Positions 1 through 6,400 are shown, counted from the first letter of the stretch. The stretch is DNA of 14,875 nt from JBARKJ01 sp049801375 (GCA_049801375.1 JBARKJ010000039.1:1-14875), one strand, 5' to 3'. Notes: a model not told the origin generated them from the sequence alone. Numbers and translations: made by a program.

Positions 1-434
1 TCCACGCCCTCAAGGTCCGGGAGCAGAAGGCCTCGCCTGCCGCCGGAGGATACTATGACGCCGTATTTTTTCGGGTCGAGCTCAGATAAGCTCTTTACGG
101 GCTCCGGGGCGGATAGCACGTCCACGGAGTAGTCGAGGCATGGAAGCTCGCCGCAGTCCACGCAGTTGAAGCGCGGGTCCTCCGTGGCGGCGGATATAGA
201 ATTTTTTATTATCTCGGCGGCGACGTTTTCGGCGGTAGGCAGAAACGTCCCGATGCAGCCCCGCAGTTCGCCTTCCTTTTTCAGGCAGACGAATACCCCG
301 GCCTTATCGGCCATTTCGGGGATTGTCTCTTCGGGGGGCTCTATTACCCGACGTTCCTTAATATATGTCTCTATGGCTTCTATCGCGAGCTTCACCAGCG
401 GGTGGTGCCCGTGGCGGTTATGGCAGGACTCCAT
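1..434 (-). CDS. amrA: AMMECR1-domain protein (AmmeMemoRadiSam system protein A), 3' end cut by window edge
   Basis: The reverse strand encodes at least 144 residues beginning MESCHNRHGHHPLVKLA and running off the left edge. The segment GVFVCLKKEGELRGCIGTF, followed by an ENVAAEIIKNSISAATEDPRF stretch, is the hallmark of the AMMECR1 fold. In bacteria this fold occurs as protein A of the AmmeMemoRadiSam set, together with a Memo-like protein and a radical SAM enzyme, whose joint function is not established. The His-rich start is ordinary for a cytosolic protein. The ATG lies 3 bp behind the polyprenyl synthase stop, so the two are co-transcribed from that gene's promoter. A GAGAG tract overlapping the upstream stop is the only visible ribosome-binding site. 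The partners, if present, should lie beyond the left edge. The family assignment is confident; the function is not known. Confidence 0.88.
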   Translation of the reverse strand, partial: MESCHNRHGHHPLVKLAIEAIETYIKERRVIEPPEETIPEMADKAGVFVCLKKEGELRGCIGTFLPTAENVAAEIIKNSISAATEDPRFNCVDCGELPCLDYSVDVLSAPEPVKSLSELDPKKYGVIVSSGGRRGLLLPDLEGV

Positions 435-437
435 TCC

Positions 438-1412
438 TTACATCTCTCTTTCAACCACGTAATCGGCGACGGCATAGAGCGCGTCCTTGTGAGGGGAGGC
501 GGAGAATACCGAGAGCCTTGCTTTCGCGCGTTCTATGTAGCTTAATGCCCGGTCAACCGCGTATTCGGTGGAGCGGCAGGCGCGCATCAGGGAGAGGATA
601 TATTCCAGGTCTTCCTTCTTCTGGGACTGCTGCTTTATTATCTCCCTCATCCTGGCCGACTCTTCGGGGGGACAACTGTGGACCAGGTGGATGAGCGGCA
701 GGGTAAGCTTCCCCTCTCCCAGGTCCTTGCCGAGGGCCTTGCCGAGCTTGTCCTCTTTCGCGGTATAATCAAGCGTGTCGTCTAAAAGCTGAAAGGCGCG
801 GCCAACGTCCATGCCGTATCCCGCGAGGGCCTCTTCCTTCTCCGGCGGCATCCCGCCCAGCACCGCGCCAATCCTGCAGGCGGATGATATGAGGGCCGCG
901 GTCTTCGCCTCGATTACTTCCATATACTCTTCTTCGGTAATGTCCGGGTCGCCCGCCTTCAGGAGCTGGAGCACCTCTCCCTCGGACATCGTCTGGGTGG
1001 CGAAGGATATGGACTCCAGGACGCCCTGGTTCTCCAGGGCGACAGAGTCGTGCAGGGCCTTCGAGTAAAGGAAATCCCCGATTAAGACGACGGCCGGGTT
1101 ACCCCAGAGGTTATTTGCCGCCGTCTTGCCCCGGCGGACCTCGGCGCCGTCCACGACGTCGTCGTGCAGGAGGCTCGCGGTGTGGATAAACTCCACCATG
1201 GCGGCCATTTTGACCGCTTCCGGGCCAGGGTTCCCGCAGAGGTTGGCGGAAATCATCAGGAGAAGGGGTCGTATTCTCTTGCCTCCACCCTGGAGGAGAT
1301 AATTGCCCACCTGCTTGATGAGATAAGCCTTGGACTCAAGGCCCACCTGTATCTGGGACTCGACAAGGATTAAATCGCTTTTGTAGCTCTCGAATACGTC
1401 TGTAATAGTCAT
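438..1412 (-). CDS. ispB: Long-chain all-trans polyprenyl diphosphate synthase
   Basis: A 324-residue trans-prenyltransferase of normal family length. It condenses isopentenyl diphosphate units onto an allylic diphosphate to make the side chain of a menaquinone or ubiquinone. Visible motifs in order are GGGKRIRP (residues 42-49), which binds diphosphate; the first Asp-rich motif DDVVD (84-88), preceded by LLH; and the second Asp-rich motif DDTLD (211-215), followed by KLGKALGKDLGEGKLTLPLI. Small residues (A79, S80) sit four to five positions before the first DDxxD, which in this family fits a long product (octaprenyl-like), but the exact chain length cannot be read from sequence. The start is the only reasonable ATG. 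Its ribosome-binding site is weak, but a strong promoter lies just upstream. The AMMECR1 gene follows after 3 bp, so the two form an operon. Confidence 0.93.
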   Translation of the reverse strand: MTITDVFESYKSDLILVESQIQVGLESKAYLIKQVGNYLLQGGGKRIRPLLLMISANLCGNPGPEAVKMAAMVEFIHTASLLHDDVVDGAEVRRGKTAANNLWGNPAVVLIGDFLYSKALHDSVALENQGVLESISFATQTMSEGEVLQLLKAGDPDITEEEYMEVIEAKTAALISSACRIGAVLGGMPPEKEEALAGYGMDVGRAFQLLDDTLDYTAKEDKLGKALGKDLGEGKLTLPLIHLVHSCPPEESARMREIIKQQSQKKEDLEYILSLMRACRSTEYAVDRALSYIERAKARLSVFSASPHKDALYAVADYVVEREM

Positions 1413-1438
1413 TTTCAGGGCCCCGGAAACTAATCAGA

Positions 1439-1467
1439 ATCATAGGTTAGGGCCCCGAATTTGTCAA
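1439..1467 (-). promoter_or_regulatory. Promoter of the polyprenyl synthase-AMMECR1 operon
   Basis: Read on the minus strand, TTGACA (1467-1462) and TATGAT (1444-1439) are separated by exactly 17 bp, a near-consensus sigma-70-type promoter. It begins 2 bp beyond the stop codon of the Mor-family gene, so the operon is uncoupled from that gene. The plus-strand word AGGGCCCCG occurs in the spacer (1449-1457) and again near the expected transcript start (1417-1425), 32 bp apart, which looks like a pair of operator sites. Confidence 0.75.
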
Positions 1468-1468
1468 G

Positions 1469-1741
1469 TTATTTTTCCTTTTGCGCGTCCAGTATCTGCC
1501 TTATCCTGGAAGGCGTTACCCTGTATTTCCGGGCCAGTTTAACGACGTTCGTCCCGTCGAACTCCGCCATGATGTTCCGGTCGCGCCACCTCCTCAGGGC
1601 CGTCTCGATCTTCGGGAGGTAGAGCGACATCCCCCCGAACTCCTCGCCCAGGGCAAGGGCCGCTTTAAGTCCCACTTTGTCCACCACGTCGCGGTAAATT
1701 TCAGGCAGGTATGATACCGGCAGGTCTTCGTAGTGCTGCAT
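1469..1741 (-). CDS. Mor-family transcription activator
   Basis: A 90-residue protein beginning MQHYEDLPVSYLPEIYRDVV. The order of features matches the Mor/C activators named after the phage Mu middle-operon regulator: a helical N-terminal dimerisation part with EFGGMSLYLPK, then FDGTNVVKLARKYRVTPSRIRQIL, which is the helix-turn-helix. An ATG two codons upstream (1747) is rejected as start because AGGAGG would sit 1 bp from it, whereas AGGAGG is 7 bp from the ATG at 1741. Mu Mor activates a phage promoter; chromosomal single-gene relatives are common and mostly uncharacterised. No phage structural genes are nearby. Its target is unknown; the adjacent operon promoter with paired 9-bp sites is one candidate. 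Family assignment is strong. Confidence 0.88.
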   Translation of the reverse strand: MQHYEDLPVSYLPEIYRDVVDKVGLKAALALGEEFGGMSLYLPKIETALRRWRDRNIMAEFDGTNVVKLARKYRVTPSRIRQILDAQKEK

Positions 1742-1801
1742 TGCCATTCCTCCTTCTTAATACTGAAAGCGTTAAGGTAAAAAATTTTGGTTGAAGGGAG
1801 C

Positions 1802-2002
1802 TTAGTGTATTTTTTTTACTCTGTCAACAGAAAAAACATTAAAATTTTTGTCCGCCCTCAACACGGCATTTATTAATAATTGCTCTTGCATAAGGTCGGT
1901 AATGCTGGTAAAATAACGGGGTTTTAGGAAAATACCGATTGGGGGGACTCGCCCCCATTTCTGTTTTTTCAGGGCCTTTTCCGCTTTGGCGTTGACTTTC
2001 AT
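1802..2002 (-). CDS. Hypothetical 66-residue basic protein, AT-rich
   Basis: The open frame encodes MKVNAKAEKALKKQKWGRVPP and ends FSVDRVKKIH. I do not recognise it. It is Lys-rich with no obvious signal peptide or membrane segment. The middle (residues about 25-52) could form one or two helices. The DNA is visibly poorer in G+C than the flanking genes, and homopolymer T runs occur at its 3' end. No convincing ribosome-binding site precedes the ATG. TATAAT (minus strand, 2019-2014) sits 11 bp upstream, so a very short leader is possible. That hexamer overlaps the -10 of the divergent tRNA-Ser promoter. It may be a real small gene, a remnant of a larger foreign gene, or chance; I slightly favour a remnant. 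Confidence 0.33.
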   Translation of the reverse strand: MKVNAKAEKALKKQKWGRVPPIGIFLKPRYFTSITDLMQEQLLINAVLRADKNFNVFSVDRVKKIH

Positions 2003-2021
2003 ACCCGTTTTATATTATAAA
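1992..2021 (+). promoter_or_regulatory. Promoter of the tRNA-Ser/SRP RNA group
   Basis: TTGACT (1992-1997) and TATAAA (2016-2021) are 18 bp apart. The expected transcript start is near 2028, about 17 nt ahead of the mature tRNA-Ser 5' end. The -35 box lies inside the first codons of the divergent small ORF. Confidence 0.55.
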
Positions 2022-2044
2022 AACGGATTCGTCAGTATTTTTGT

Positions 2045-2134
2045 GGAGAGATGGCCGAGTGGTCGAAGGCGGTTGACTCGAAATCAACTGTGGGGGTGAC
2101 TCCACCGGGGGTTCGACTCCCTCTCTCTCCGCCA
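2045..2134 (+). tRNA. tRNA-Ser(CGA), decodes UCG
   Basis: A 90-nt class II tRNA. The acceptor stem is GGAGAGA (2045-2051) with TCTCTCC (2124-2130), discriminator G and genome-encoded CCA (2132-2134). The anticodon arm GTTGA/TCAAC encloses the loop CTCGAAA with anticodon CGA at 2079-2081. A long variable arm with its own stem and the GGTTCGACTCC T-arm follow. The long variable arm and the discriminator G are the serine identity features. Confidence 0.97.
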
Positions 2135-2145
2135 GTTTTTAAGCC

Positions 2146-2176
2146 GTTCTTTTCTTTCGGGTGAAAGATAAAGAAC
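2146..2176 (+). repeat. Hairpin downstream of tRNA-Ser(CGA)
   Basis: GTTCTTTTCTTTC (2146-2158) and GAAAGATAAAGAAC (2163-2176) form a long AT-rich stem with a GGGT loop and one bulged base. No T run follows, so it is not a typical intrinsic terminator. It could be a processing signal or part of the dispersed repeat that begins right after it. Confidence 0.6.
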
Positions 2177-2181
2177 CAAAA

Positions 2182-2247
2182 GAAAGCCGGACAGAACTGT
2201 ATAAAAGTTTTTGGTGTTACCTTTTTGCCAAAAAGGTAACGGTTTTT
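2182..2247 (+). repeat. Dispersed repeat, copy 1, with a perfect 11-bp hairpin
   Basis: The core is GTTACCTTTTT (2216-2226), loop GCC, AAAAAGGTAAC (2230-2240), followed by GGTTTTT. The reverse complement of this region, including the flank AAAAGTTTTTGG (2203-2214) and a GTCC-GCTTTC motif, matches 6401-6456 between porD and porA. The hairpin plus the short T run could also act as a weak terminator between the two tRNA genes. Confidence 0.65.
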
Positions 2248-2255
2248 GAATAAAC

Positions 2256-2348
2256 GGAGAGGTGACCGAGTGGCCGAAGGTGCGCGACTGGAAATCGCGT
2301 GTATGCCCAAAAGGTGTACCGTGGGTTCGACTCCCACCCTCTCCGCCA
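2256..2348 (+). tRNA. tRNA-Ser(GGA), decodes UCC and UCU
   Basis: A 93-nt class II tRNA. The acceptor stem is GGAGAGG (2256-2262) with CCTCTCC (2338-2344), discriminator G and encoded CCA (2346-2348). The anticodon arm CGCGA/TCGCG holds the loop CTGGAAA with anticodon GGA at 2290-2292. A long variable arm and GGTTCGACTCC T-arm are present. It is the second of two serine tRNAs 121 bp apart and is probably co-transcribed with, or processed from, the same precursor as the SRP RNA. Confidence 0.97.
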
Positions 2349-2374
2349 GAAAATAGGGGGCAGATATCAGGAAA

Positions 2375-2408
2375 AGGGACCGGCAGGTTTTAAACCCTGC
2401 TGGTTCCT
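2375..2408 (+). repeat. 13-bp-stem hairpin after tRNA-Ser(GGA)
   Basis: AGGGACCGGCAGG (2375-2387) pairs with CCTGCTGGTTCCT (2396-2408) over all 13 positions, counting two G-U pairs, with an 8-nt T/A-rich loop. No T run follows. Its right arm (TGGTTCCTG) can alternatively pair with CAGGGACCA at 2587-2595 beyond the SRP RNA, so the two structures compete. Confidence 0.65.
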
Positions 2409-2438
2409 GATTCCTGGCCCCTGCTTCAGACATTATAT

Positions 2439-2553
2439 GGGTCGCCGGGCCGGGTTCTGCGCGGCAGGAAACCGTGAACCCCGTCAGGTCCGGAAGGAAG
2501 CAGCGGTAAGCGGACCTTCCTGGGCGCCGCAGGCCAGCCTGGTCCGGCGCCCC
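2439..2553 (+). ncRNA. ffs: Signal recognition particle RNA (small bacterial, 4.5S type)
   Basis: The conserved Ffh-binding tip GTCAGGTCCGGAAGGAAGCAGC lies at about 2483-2504, followed by GGTAAGCGGACCTT. The outer stem GGGTCGCCGGGCC (2439-2451) pairs with GGTCCGGCGCCCC (2541-2553). The RNA forms the particle with Ffh and directs membrane-protein translation to FtsY and SecYEG. I set the ends by the strongest stem. The stem continues outward with only isolated mismatches to at least 2424/2568, so the mature RNA may be longer. No promoter of its own fits just before 2439, which favours co-transcription with the tRNA-Ser genes. dnaX follows 99 bp later. Confidence 0.93.
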
Positions 2554-2652
2554 TTGTGATGCCTGAAGCAAACAGGAGCCAGCAGCCAGGGACCATGCAG
2601 GATTTAAATTTTGCGCCCCCTGGTCCCTGACCCCCATGGTTTTGGAGTTTAG

Positions 2653-4308
2653 ATGAACTACACGGTACTTGCCCGAAAATATCGTCCGCAGAGGTTCGAG
2701 GACGTGGTTGGCCAGGGGCATGTGACCAAGAGCCTGATGAACGCGCTCTCCATGGGAAGGGTCGCGCACGCATTCCTCTTCTCCGGCACGCGCGGGGTCG
2801 GCAAGACCACCACCGCGAGGGTTCTGGCGAAGGCGCTGAACTGCGAAACGGGGCCCACGCCCGCGCCCTGCGGGGAGTGCGACTCCTGCAGGGAGATTAC
2901 CCAGGGCTCCTCCGTGGACGTGATGGAGATAGACGCCGCAAGCAACACCGGCGTGGACAACGTCCGGGAGCTTAGGGAGAACGTAAAGTACGCGCCCGCC
3001 CGAGGACGCTACAAAGTATATATAATCGACGAGGTGCACATGCTCTCCGGGGCGGCGTTCAACGCCCTTTTGAAGACCCTGGAGGAGCCGCCACCGCATG
3101 TCGTATTCATCCTGGCCACGACTGACCCGCACAAGCTCCCGGCGACGATACTCTCAAGGTGCCAGCACTACGACTTCCGGCGCGTTCCGAAGGCCGCAAT
3201 CCAGGCACACCTCCGGTCGTTGTGCGATGCGGAGGGCATAAACGCCGAGGAAGGCGCGCTTGTACGCCTTTCCGCGCTGGCGGAGGGAAGCGTCCGGGAT
3301 TCTCTCTCCCTGATGGACCAGGTCATATCGTTCTGCGGCGAGGGCGGCGTCCGCGAGGCGGACATAGACGAGACGCTGGGGCTGGTCGGTCGCGCGGCGG
3401 TGCGGGAGGCGGCGGAAGCCGTCATATCCCAGGACCCTGCCCGCGCGTTCGAGTTGGTGGATTCCCTGGTGGACAAGGGCCATGACTTAAGAAGGTTCGC
3501 CGCCGAACTGATGGGTTTTTTCCGGGACCTGCTGGTCTGCCGCATATCGAAGAAGCCTGAGCGCGCGCTCGACCTTCCGGCGCCGGACGTGGCGGAGTAC
3601 CGGGAGATGGCGAAGCGGATTCATCCGGAAGAACTGATAAGGCTCCTGAATCTCCTTACGCGCACGGTCGAAGAAATAAAGGACGCGGCAAACAAGAGGA
3701 TTACCCTTGAACTGGCCTTGGTTAAAGCCGCTTCCCGGCCGATAGGGTCGGTCGAGGACGTCATCAAAGGCGTGAAGGGCCTGAAAGAGGGCGGATACAT
3801 ACGGTCAACTGCCGAAAGCAGCGGCAGAGTAATGTCTGTACCTGATGGGTGTGAAATTATCGCCGCTAAACGTGATTCTGACGCGGAGGCATATTACAGA
3901 AACCCCGGCGAGCCTTCGAAGCCGGCGGGGGAACTCTCGGCTGTGGACCTCTGGGACCGCATCCGCGAGGAGATAAAGAAATCCGGGAAGGCGCCTTTAG
4001 CGGCGAAGATGAAAGTCGCGGCTCCCAAGGAACTCAACAATAACATCCTGAGCGTCTCCGAGTCCACGCTGCCATTCAAGCCGGAAGAGCTTGAGGCGAT
4101 AAAGGGCGCGGCACAGGATTTGGGCGGCTTCAAGATAAAGGTTATAAACGGGAGCGGCAAGGAAAAGACGCTCGCTGACCACAAGAAAGAGAAAGAGCAT
4201 TCCCGCAAGGAGAAGATGCGGCAGGAGGCCTTAAGCGACCCGCTCGTGAAGGCGGCGGTGGACCTTTTCGGCGCGGAGATTGTCGAAGTCGAGGACTCTA
4301 AAACTTAA
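2653..4308 (+). CDS. dnaX: DNA polymerase III subunit tau (gamma/tau clamp-loader ATPase)
   Basis: A 551-residue AAA+ subunit that loads the sliding clamp. It opens MNYTVLARKYRPQRFEDVVGQ. The Walker A motif GTRGVGKTT is at residues 45-53; the four zinc cysteines are C64, C73, C76 and C79; Walker B is IIDEVH (124-129); sensor 1 is in ATTDPHK (155-161); and the SRC arginine finger is at 168-170. Domain III runs to about 360. A poorly conserved linker follows, then a C-terminal domain ending DPLVKAAVDLFGAEIVEV, which in this family contacts the polymerase. GGAG sits 5 bp before the ATG. I found no A-AAA-AAG slippery heptamer inside the gene, so a shorter gamma product made as in E. coli is not evident. 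ybaB follows 22 bp later. Confidence 0.97.
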   Translation: MNYTVLARKYRPQRFEDVVGQGHVTKSLMNALSMGRVAHAFLFSGTRGVGKTTTARVLAKALNCETGPTPAPCGECDSCREITQGSSVDVMEIDAASNTGVDNVRELRENVKYAPARGRYKVYIIDEVHMLSGAAFNALLKTLEEPPPHVVFILATTDPHKLPATILSRCQHYDFRRVPKAAIQAHLRSLCDAEGINAEEGALVRLSALAEGSVRDSLSLMDQVISFCGEGGVREADIDETLGLVGRAAVREAAEAVISQDPARAFELVDSLVDKGHDLRRFAAELMGFFRDLLVCRISKKPERALDLPAPDVAEYREMAKRIHPEELIRLLNLLTRTVEEIKDAANKRITLELALVKAASRPIGSVEDVIKGVKGLKEGGYIRSTAESSGRVMSVPDGCEIIAAKRDSDAEAYYRNPGEPSKPAGELSAVDLWDRIREEIKKSGKAPLAAKMKVAAPKELNNNILSVSESTLPFKPEELEAIKGAAQDLGGFKIKVINGSGKEKTLADHKKEKEHSRKEKMRQEALSDPLVKAAVDLFGAEIVEVEDSKT

Positions 4309-4330
4309 ACGCTAAAGAGCTGGAGGATAA

Positions 4331-4681
4331 ATGTCGAAAAAACTCTTGGGCAACCTTATGAAGCAGGCCCAGATGATGCAGGAGAAGATGCAGAAAGTCC
4401 AGGAGGAGGCTGCGGCGAAAACCGTAGAGGCATCGGCCGGAGGCGGCATGGTAACCGTGACCGCGAACGGCAAGATGGAAATCCTCTCCATAAAGATAGA
4501 GAAGGAAGCGGTGGACCCAAGCGACGTCGAGATGCTCCAGGACCTGGTGGCCGCGGCGGTAAACGAGGCGCTCAGGAAGGCCCAGGAGATGATGAACGAG
4601 GAGATGGGCAAAGTAACCGGCGGCATCGGCCTGCCCGGTATGGGCGGCATGGGCGGCGGCGGATTACCCGGATTATTTTAA
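4331..4681 (+). CDS. ybaB: YbaB/EbfC nucleoid-associated protein
   Basis: A 116-residue protein of normal family length. An N-terminal Met/Gln/Glu-rich helix (MKQAQMMQEKMQKVQEEAA, about residues 10-28) precedes GGGMVTVTANGKMEILSIKIEKEAVDP, the beta-sheet core of the fold. A final helix NEALRKAQEMMNEEMGKVTG and a Gly-rich tail GMGGMGGGGLPG follow. Members bind DNA as dimers with modest specificity and are nearly always encoded between dnaX and recR, as here. GGAGG is 4 bp upstream of the start codon. Confidence 0.96.
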   Translation: MSKKLLGNLMKQAQMMQEKMQKVQEEAAAKTVEASAGGGMVTVTANGKMEILSIKIEKEAVDPSDVEMLQDLVAAAVNEALRKAQEMMNEEMGKVTGGIGLPGMGGMGGGGLPGLF

Positions 4682-4686
4682 CCTCA

Positions 4687-4803
4687 GGGGCTTTGCCCTC
4701 GAACCCCCACCAGGAGCTATTAGCCCCTGGACCCATTTACAAAAATAATGGAACAGGGGTCAGGGGCCCACGGCCCCTGCGCAGGTCTGGGCGCGAAGCC
4801 CAG
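4687..4803 (+). repeat. Array of GC-rich hairpins in the ybaB-recR gap
   Basis: Four hairpins lie in a row: GGGGC/GCCCT with loop TTT (4687-4699); CCAGGAGCT/AGCCCCTGG with loop ATT and one mismatch (4710-4730); a perfect 8-bp CAGGGGCC/GGCCCCTG with loop CAC (4761-4779); and CTGGGC/GCCCAG with loop GCGAA (4787-4803). None is followed by a T run. The last one reaches the only recognisable recR ribosome-binding site (AGGA, 4802-4805), so it could dampen recR translation. The repetitive CAGGGG/CCCCTG wording suggests a REP-like intergenic element. Confidence 0.65.
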
Positions 4804-4814
4804 GATTTTGAAGT

Positions 4815-5405
4815 ATGTCTGAATCACTAAATAGATTGGTTGAGGAGCTGTCCAAGCTCCCTGGAATAGGCAAGAAGACCGCGATGCGCCTCGCGCTCCA
4901 TTTCGTAAAGACCGGAAGGGGCGAGAGCTTCGCTTTAGCCAGGGCGTTGACCGATCTGGGCGAGAAATCCCGCCCGTGCAGGCTCTGCAACAACATCGCC
5001 GAGGGCGAGCTCTGCCTGATATGTGGGAGTTCAAAACGCGACTCCCGCAGGGTGCTGGTAGTCGAGGAGGTCTCGGACCTCATGGCGGTGGAGGCCACCG
5101 GCTCCTACCAGGGCAGGTATTTCGTCCTGATGGGCGCCCTCTCGCCGATGGACGGGATCGGGCCGGAGGATACTAAGGTCGGGGCGCTGGTAGAGCTGGT
5201 TGAGAAGGGCGGCGTCGAGGAAGTGATCATCGCGACGAACCCGAACTTGAAAGGCGAGGCCACCGCGCTTTATGTGGCGAAGAAGCTTAGGCCCCTGGGC
5301 GTGAAGCTGACAAGGATAGCATACGGCGTGCCGGTGGGCGGGATACTGGAATACTCCGACGCGGGCACGCTGACGAAGGCTTTAGAGGGCAGGACGGAAT
5401 TGTAA
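4815..5405 (+). CDS. recR: Recombination mediator protein RecR
   Basis: A 196-residue protein with the full RecR layout: helix-hairpin-helix LPGIGKKTAMRLA (residues 15-27), zinc finger C55-x2-C58-x8-C67-x2-C70, and a Toprim domain from about residue 79 (VLVVEEVSDLMAVE). The C-terminal part RIAYGVPVGGILEYSDAGTLTKALEGR completes the family signature. With RecF and/or RecO it helps load RecA at SSB-coated gaps. The ribosome-binding site is weak (AGGA, 9 bp away) and sits at the foot of a hairpin. Placement after ybaB is the usual order; por genes follow 42 bp later in the same direction. Confidence 0.97.
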   Translation: MSESLNRLVEELSKLPGIGKKTAMRLALHFVKTGRGESFALARALTDLGEKSRPCRLCNNIAEGELCLICGSSKRDSRRVLVVEEVSDLMAVEATGSYQGRYFVLMGALSPMDGIGPEDTKVGALVELVEKGGVEEVIIATNPNLKGEATALYVAKKLRPLGVKLTRIAYGVPVGGILEYSDAGTLTKALEGRTEL

Positions 5406-5447
5406 TTTAGGGGCGGCAGGTATAAAGAGCAACATGGAGGAAGTAAT

Positions 5448-6023
5448 ATGGCCGGCATACTTGAAGTAAGATGGCACGGTCGGGGCGGTCAGGGTACCGT
5501 CACGGCGGCCAAGGTATTAGCCGAGGCGGCCATGGCCGAAGGGAAAAACGTCCAGGCCTTTCCGGAATATGGTCCGGAGAGGATGGGTGCGCCGCTTCGG
5601 GCATATAACCGCGTAAGCGAAATGCCGATGACGATTCATTGCCAGGTGACGAACCCGGCGGTGGTCGCCGTGGTTGACCCGACGCTGCTGGACACGGTGG
5701 ACGTGACCGAGGGCACGACGGACGACGCCGTATTCATCATAAACACGCCCCAGGCGCCTGGCGAGCTGCGCGGGAAGCTGAAGCTCTCCGGTACGCAGAA
5801 AGTCTTCTGCGTGGACGCGAACGGTATAAGCATCGAGACCATCGGCCGCATCATGCCGAATACGCCGATGCTGGGGGCGGTAGTTAAGGCTACCGGAGTG
5901 ATAAAGCTGGCGACTCTGTTAGAGGACATCCGGGCGAGCTTCGGGAAGAAGTTCTCCGAGAAGATTATCCAGAGCAACCTGGACGCAGCGAGCAGGGCTT
6001 ATGAGGAGGTGAAGGCGGAATGA
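5448..6023 (+). CDS. porG: Pyruvate:ferredoxin oxidoreductase, gamma subunit
   Basis: A 191-residue gamma domain. It opens MAGILEVRWHGRGGQGTVTAAKVLAEAAM, with HGRGGQG (10-16) the signature glycine motif, then FPEYGPERMGAPLRAYNRVS. This subunit contributes the region associated with CoA binding in the heterotetrameric enzymes, which convert pyruvate plus CoA to acetyl-CoA, CO2 and reduced ferredoxin, or run in reverse for carbon fixation. GGAGG lies 7 bp before the ATG. The stop overlaps the porD start in ATGA, implying translational coupling. The subunit order gamma-delta-alpha-beta is that of archaeal and Thermotoga-type four-subunit enzymes, not the single-chain fusion found in many bacteria. 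Confidence 0.95.
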   Translation: MAGILEVRWHGRGGQGTVTAAKVLAEAAMAEGKNVQAFPEYGPERMGAPLRAYNRVSEMPMTIHCQVTNPAVVAVVDPTLLDTVDVTEGTTDDAVFIINTPQAPGELRGKLKLSGTQKVFCVDANGISIETIGRIMPNTPMLGAVVKATGVIKLATLLEDIRASFGKKFSEKIIQSNLDAASRAYEEVKAE

Positions 6024-6400
6024 GCAAACCAAGAGGCTGGAAGGACCTGCCGGAAGGCGGGCTTATAAACGAAGCGGGCAACGCCGAAAAATATAATACC
6101 GGCGCGTGGAGAAGCGACCGCCCGATCTGGATAAAAGAGAACTGCATACAGTGCATGTTCTGCTGGGTGTATTGCCCGGACTCCGCCGTGACGGTTGCGG
6201 CGGAAGGAGAGCGCGGGGAGTTCGACTACCTGCATTGCAAGGGCTGCGGCATCTGCGCGATGGAATGCCCGTCCAAGGTGAAGGCCATCGTGATGATGAC
6301 CGAGGCCGAAGGAGCCCAGCCGGACGCGCTTGAAAAGGCGAAGGCGAAAGCAAAGCAGATGGCCGAAGCGAAAAAAAATGCTGACAAGGTGAAAGTATAA
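6020..6400 (+). CDS. porD: Pyruvate:ferredoxin oxidoreductase, delta subunit (2[4Fe-4S] ferredoxin)
   Basis: A 126-residue protein with two [4Fe-4S] motifs: C42-x2-C45-x2-C48-x3-C52 and C73-x2-C76-x2-C79-x3-C83. These carry electrons from the beta-subunit cluster to external ferredoxin. The N-terminal GAWRSDRPIWIKENC is typical of PorD. After residue about 95 a charged Ala/Lys-rich helix (KAKAKAKQMAEAKKNADKVKV) forms an extension beyond the ferredoxin fold. The start overlaps the porG stop by 4 bp. The gap to porA (77 bp) holds a hairpin repeat. Confidence 0.95.
   Translation: MSKPRGWKDLPEGGLINEAGNAEKYNTGAWRSDRPIWIKENCIQCMFCWVYCPDSAVTVAAEGERGEFDYLHCKGCGICAMECPSKVKAIVMMTEAEGAQPDALEKAKAKAKQMAEAKKNADKVKV

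Noticed and set aside
2032..3132. 366-codon open frame on the minus strand
   Set aside because: It crosses both serine tRNAs, the SRP RNA and the start of dnaX; its composition is that of an antisense shadow.
2653..4308. Programmed frameshift site producing a gamma form of DnaX
   Set aside because: I scanned the gene for an A-AAA-AAG heptamer with a downstream stem and found none.
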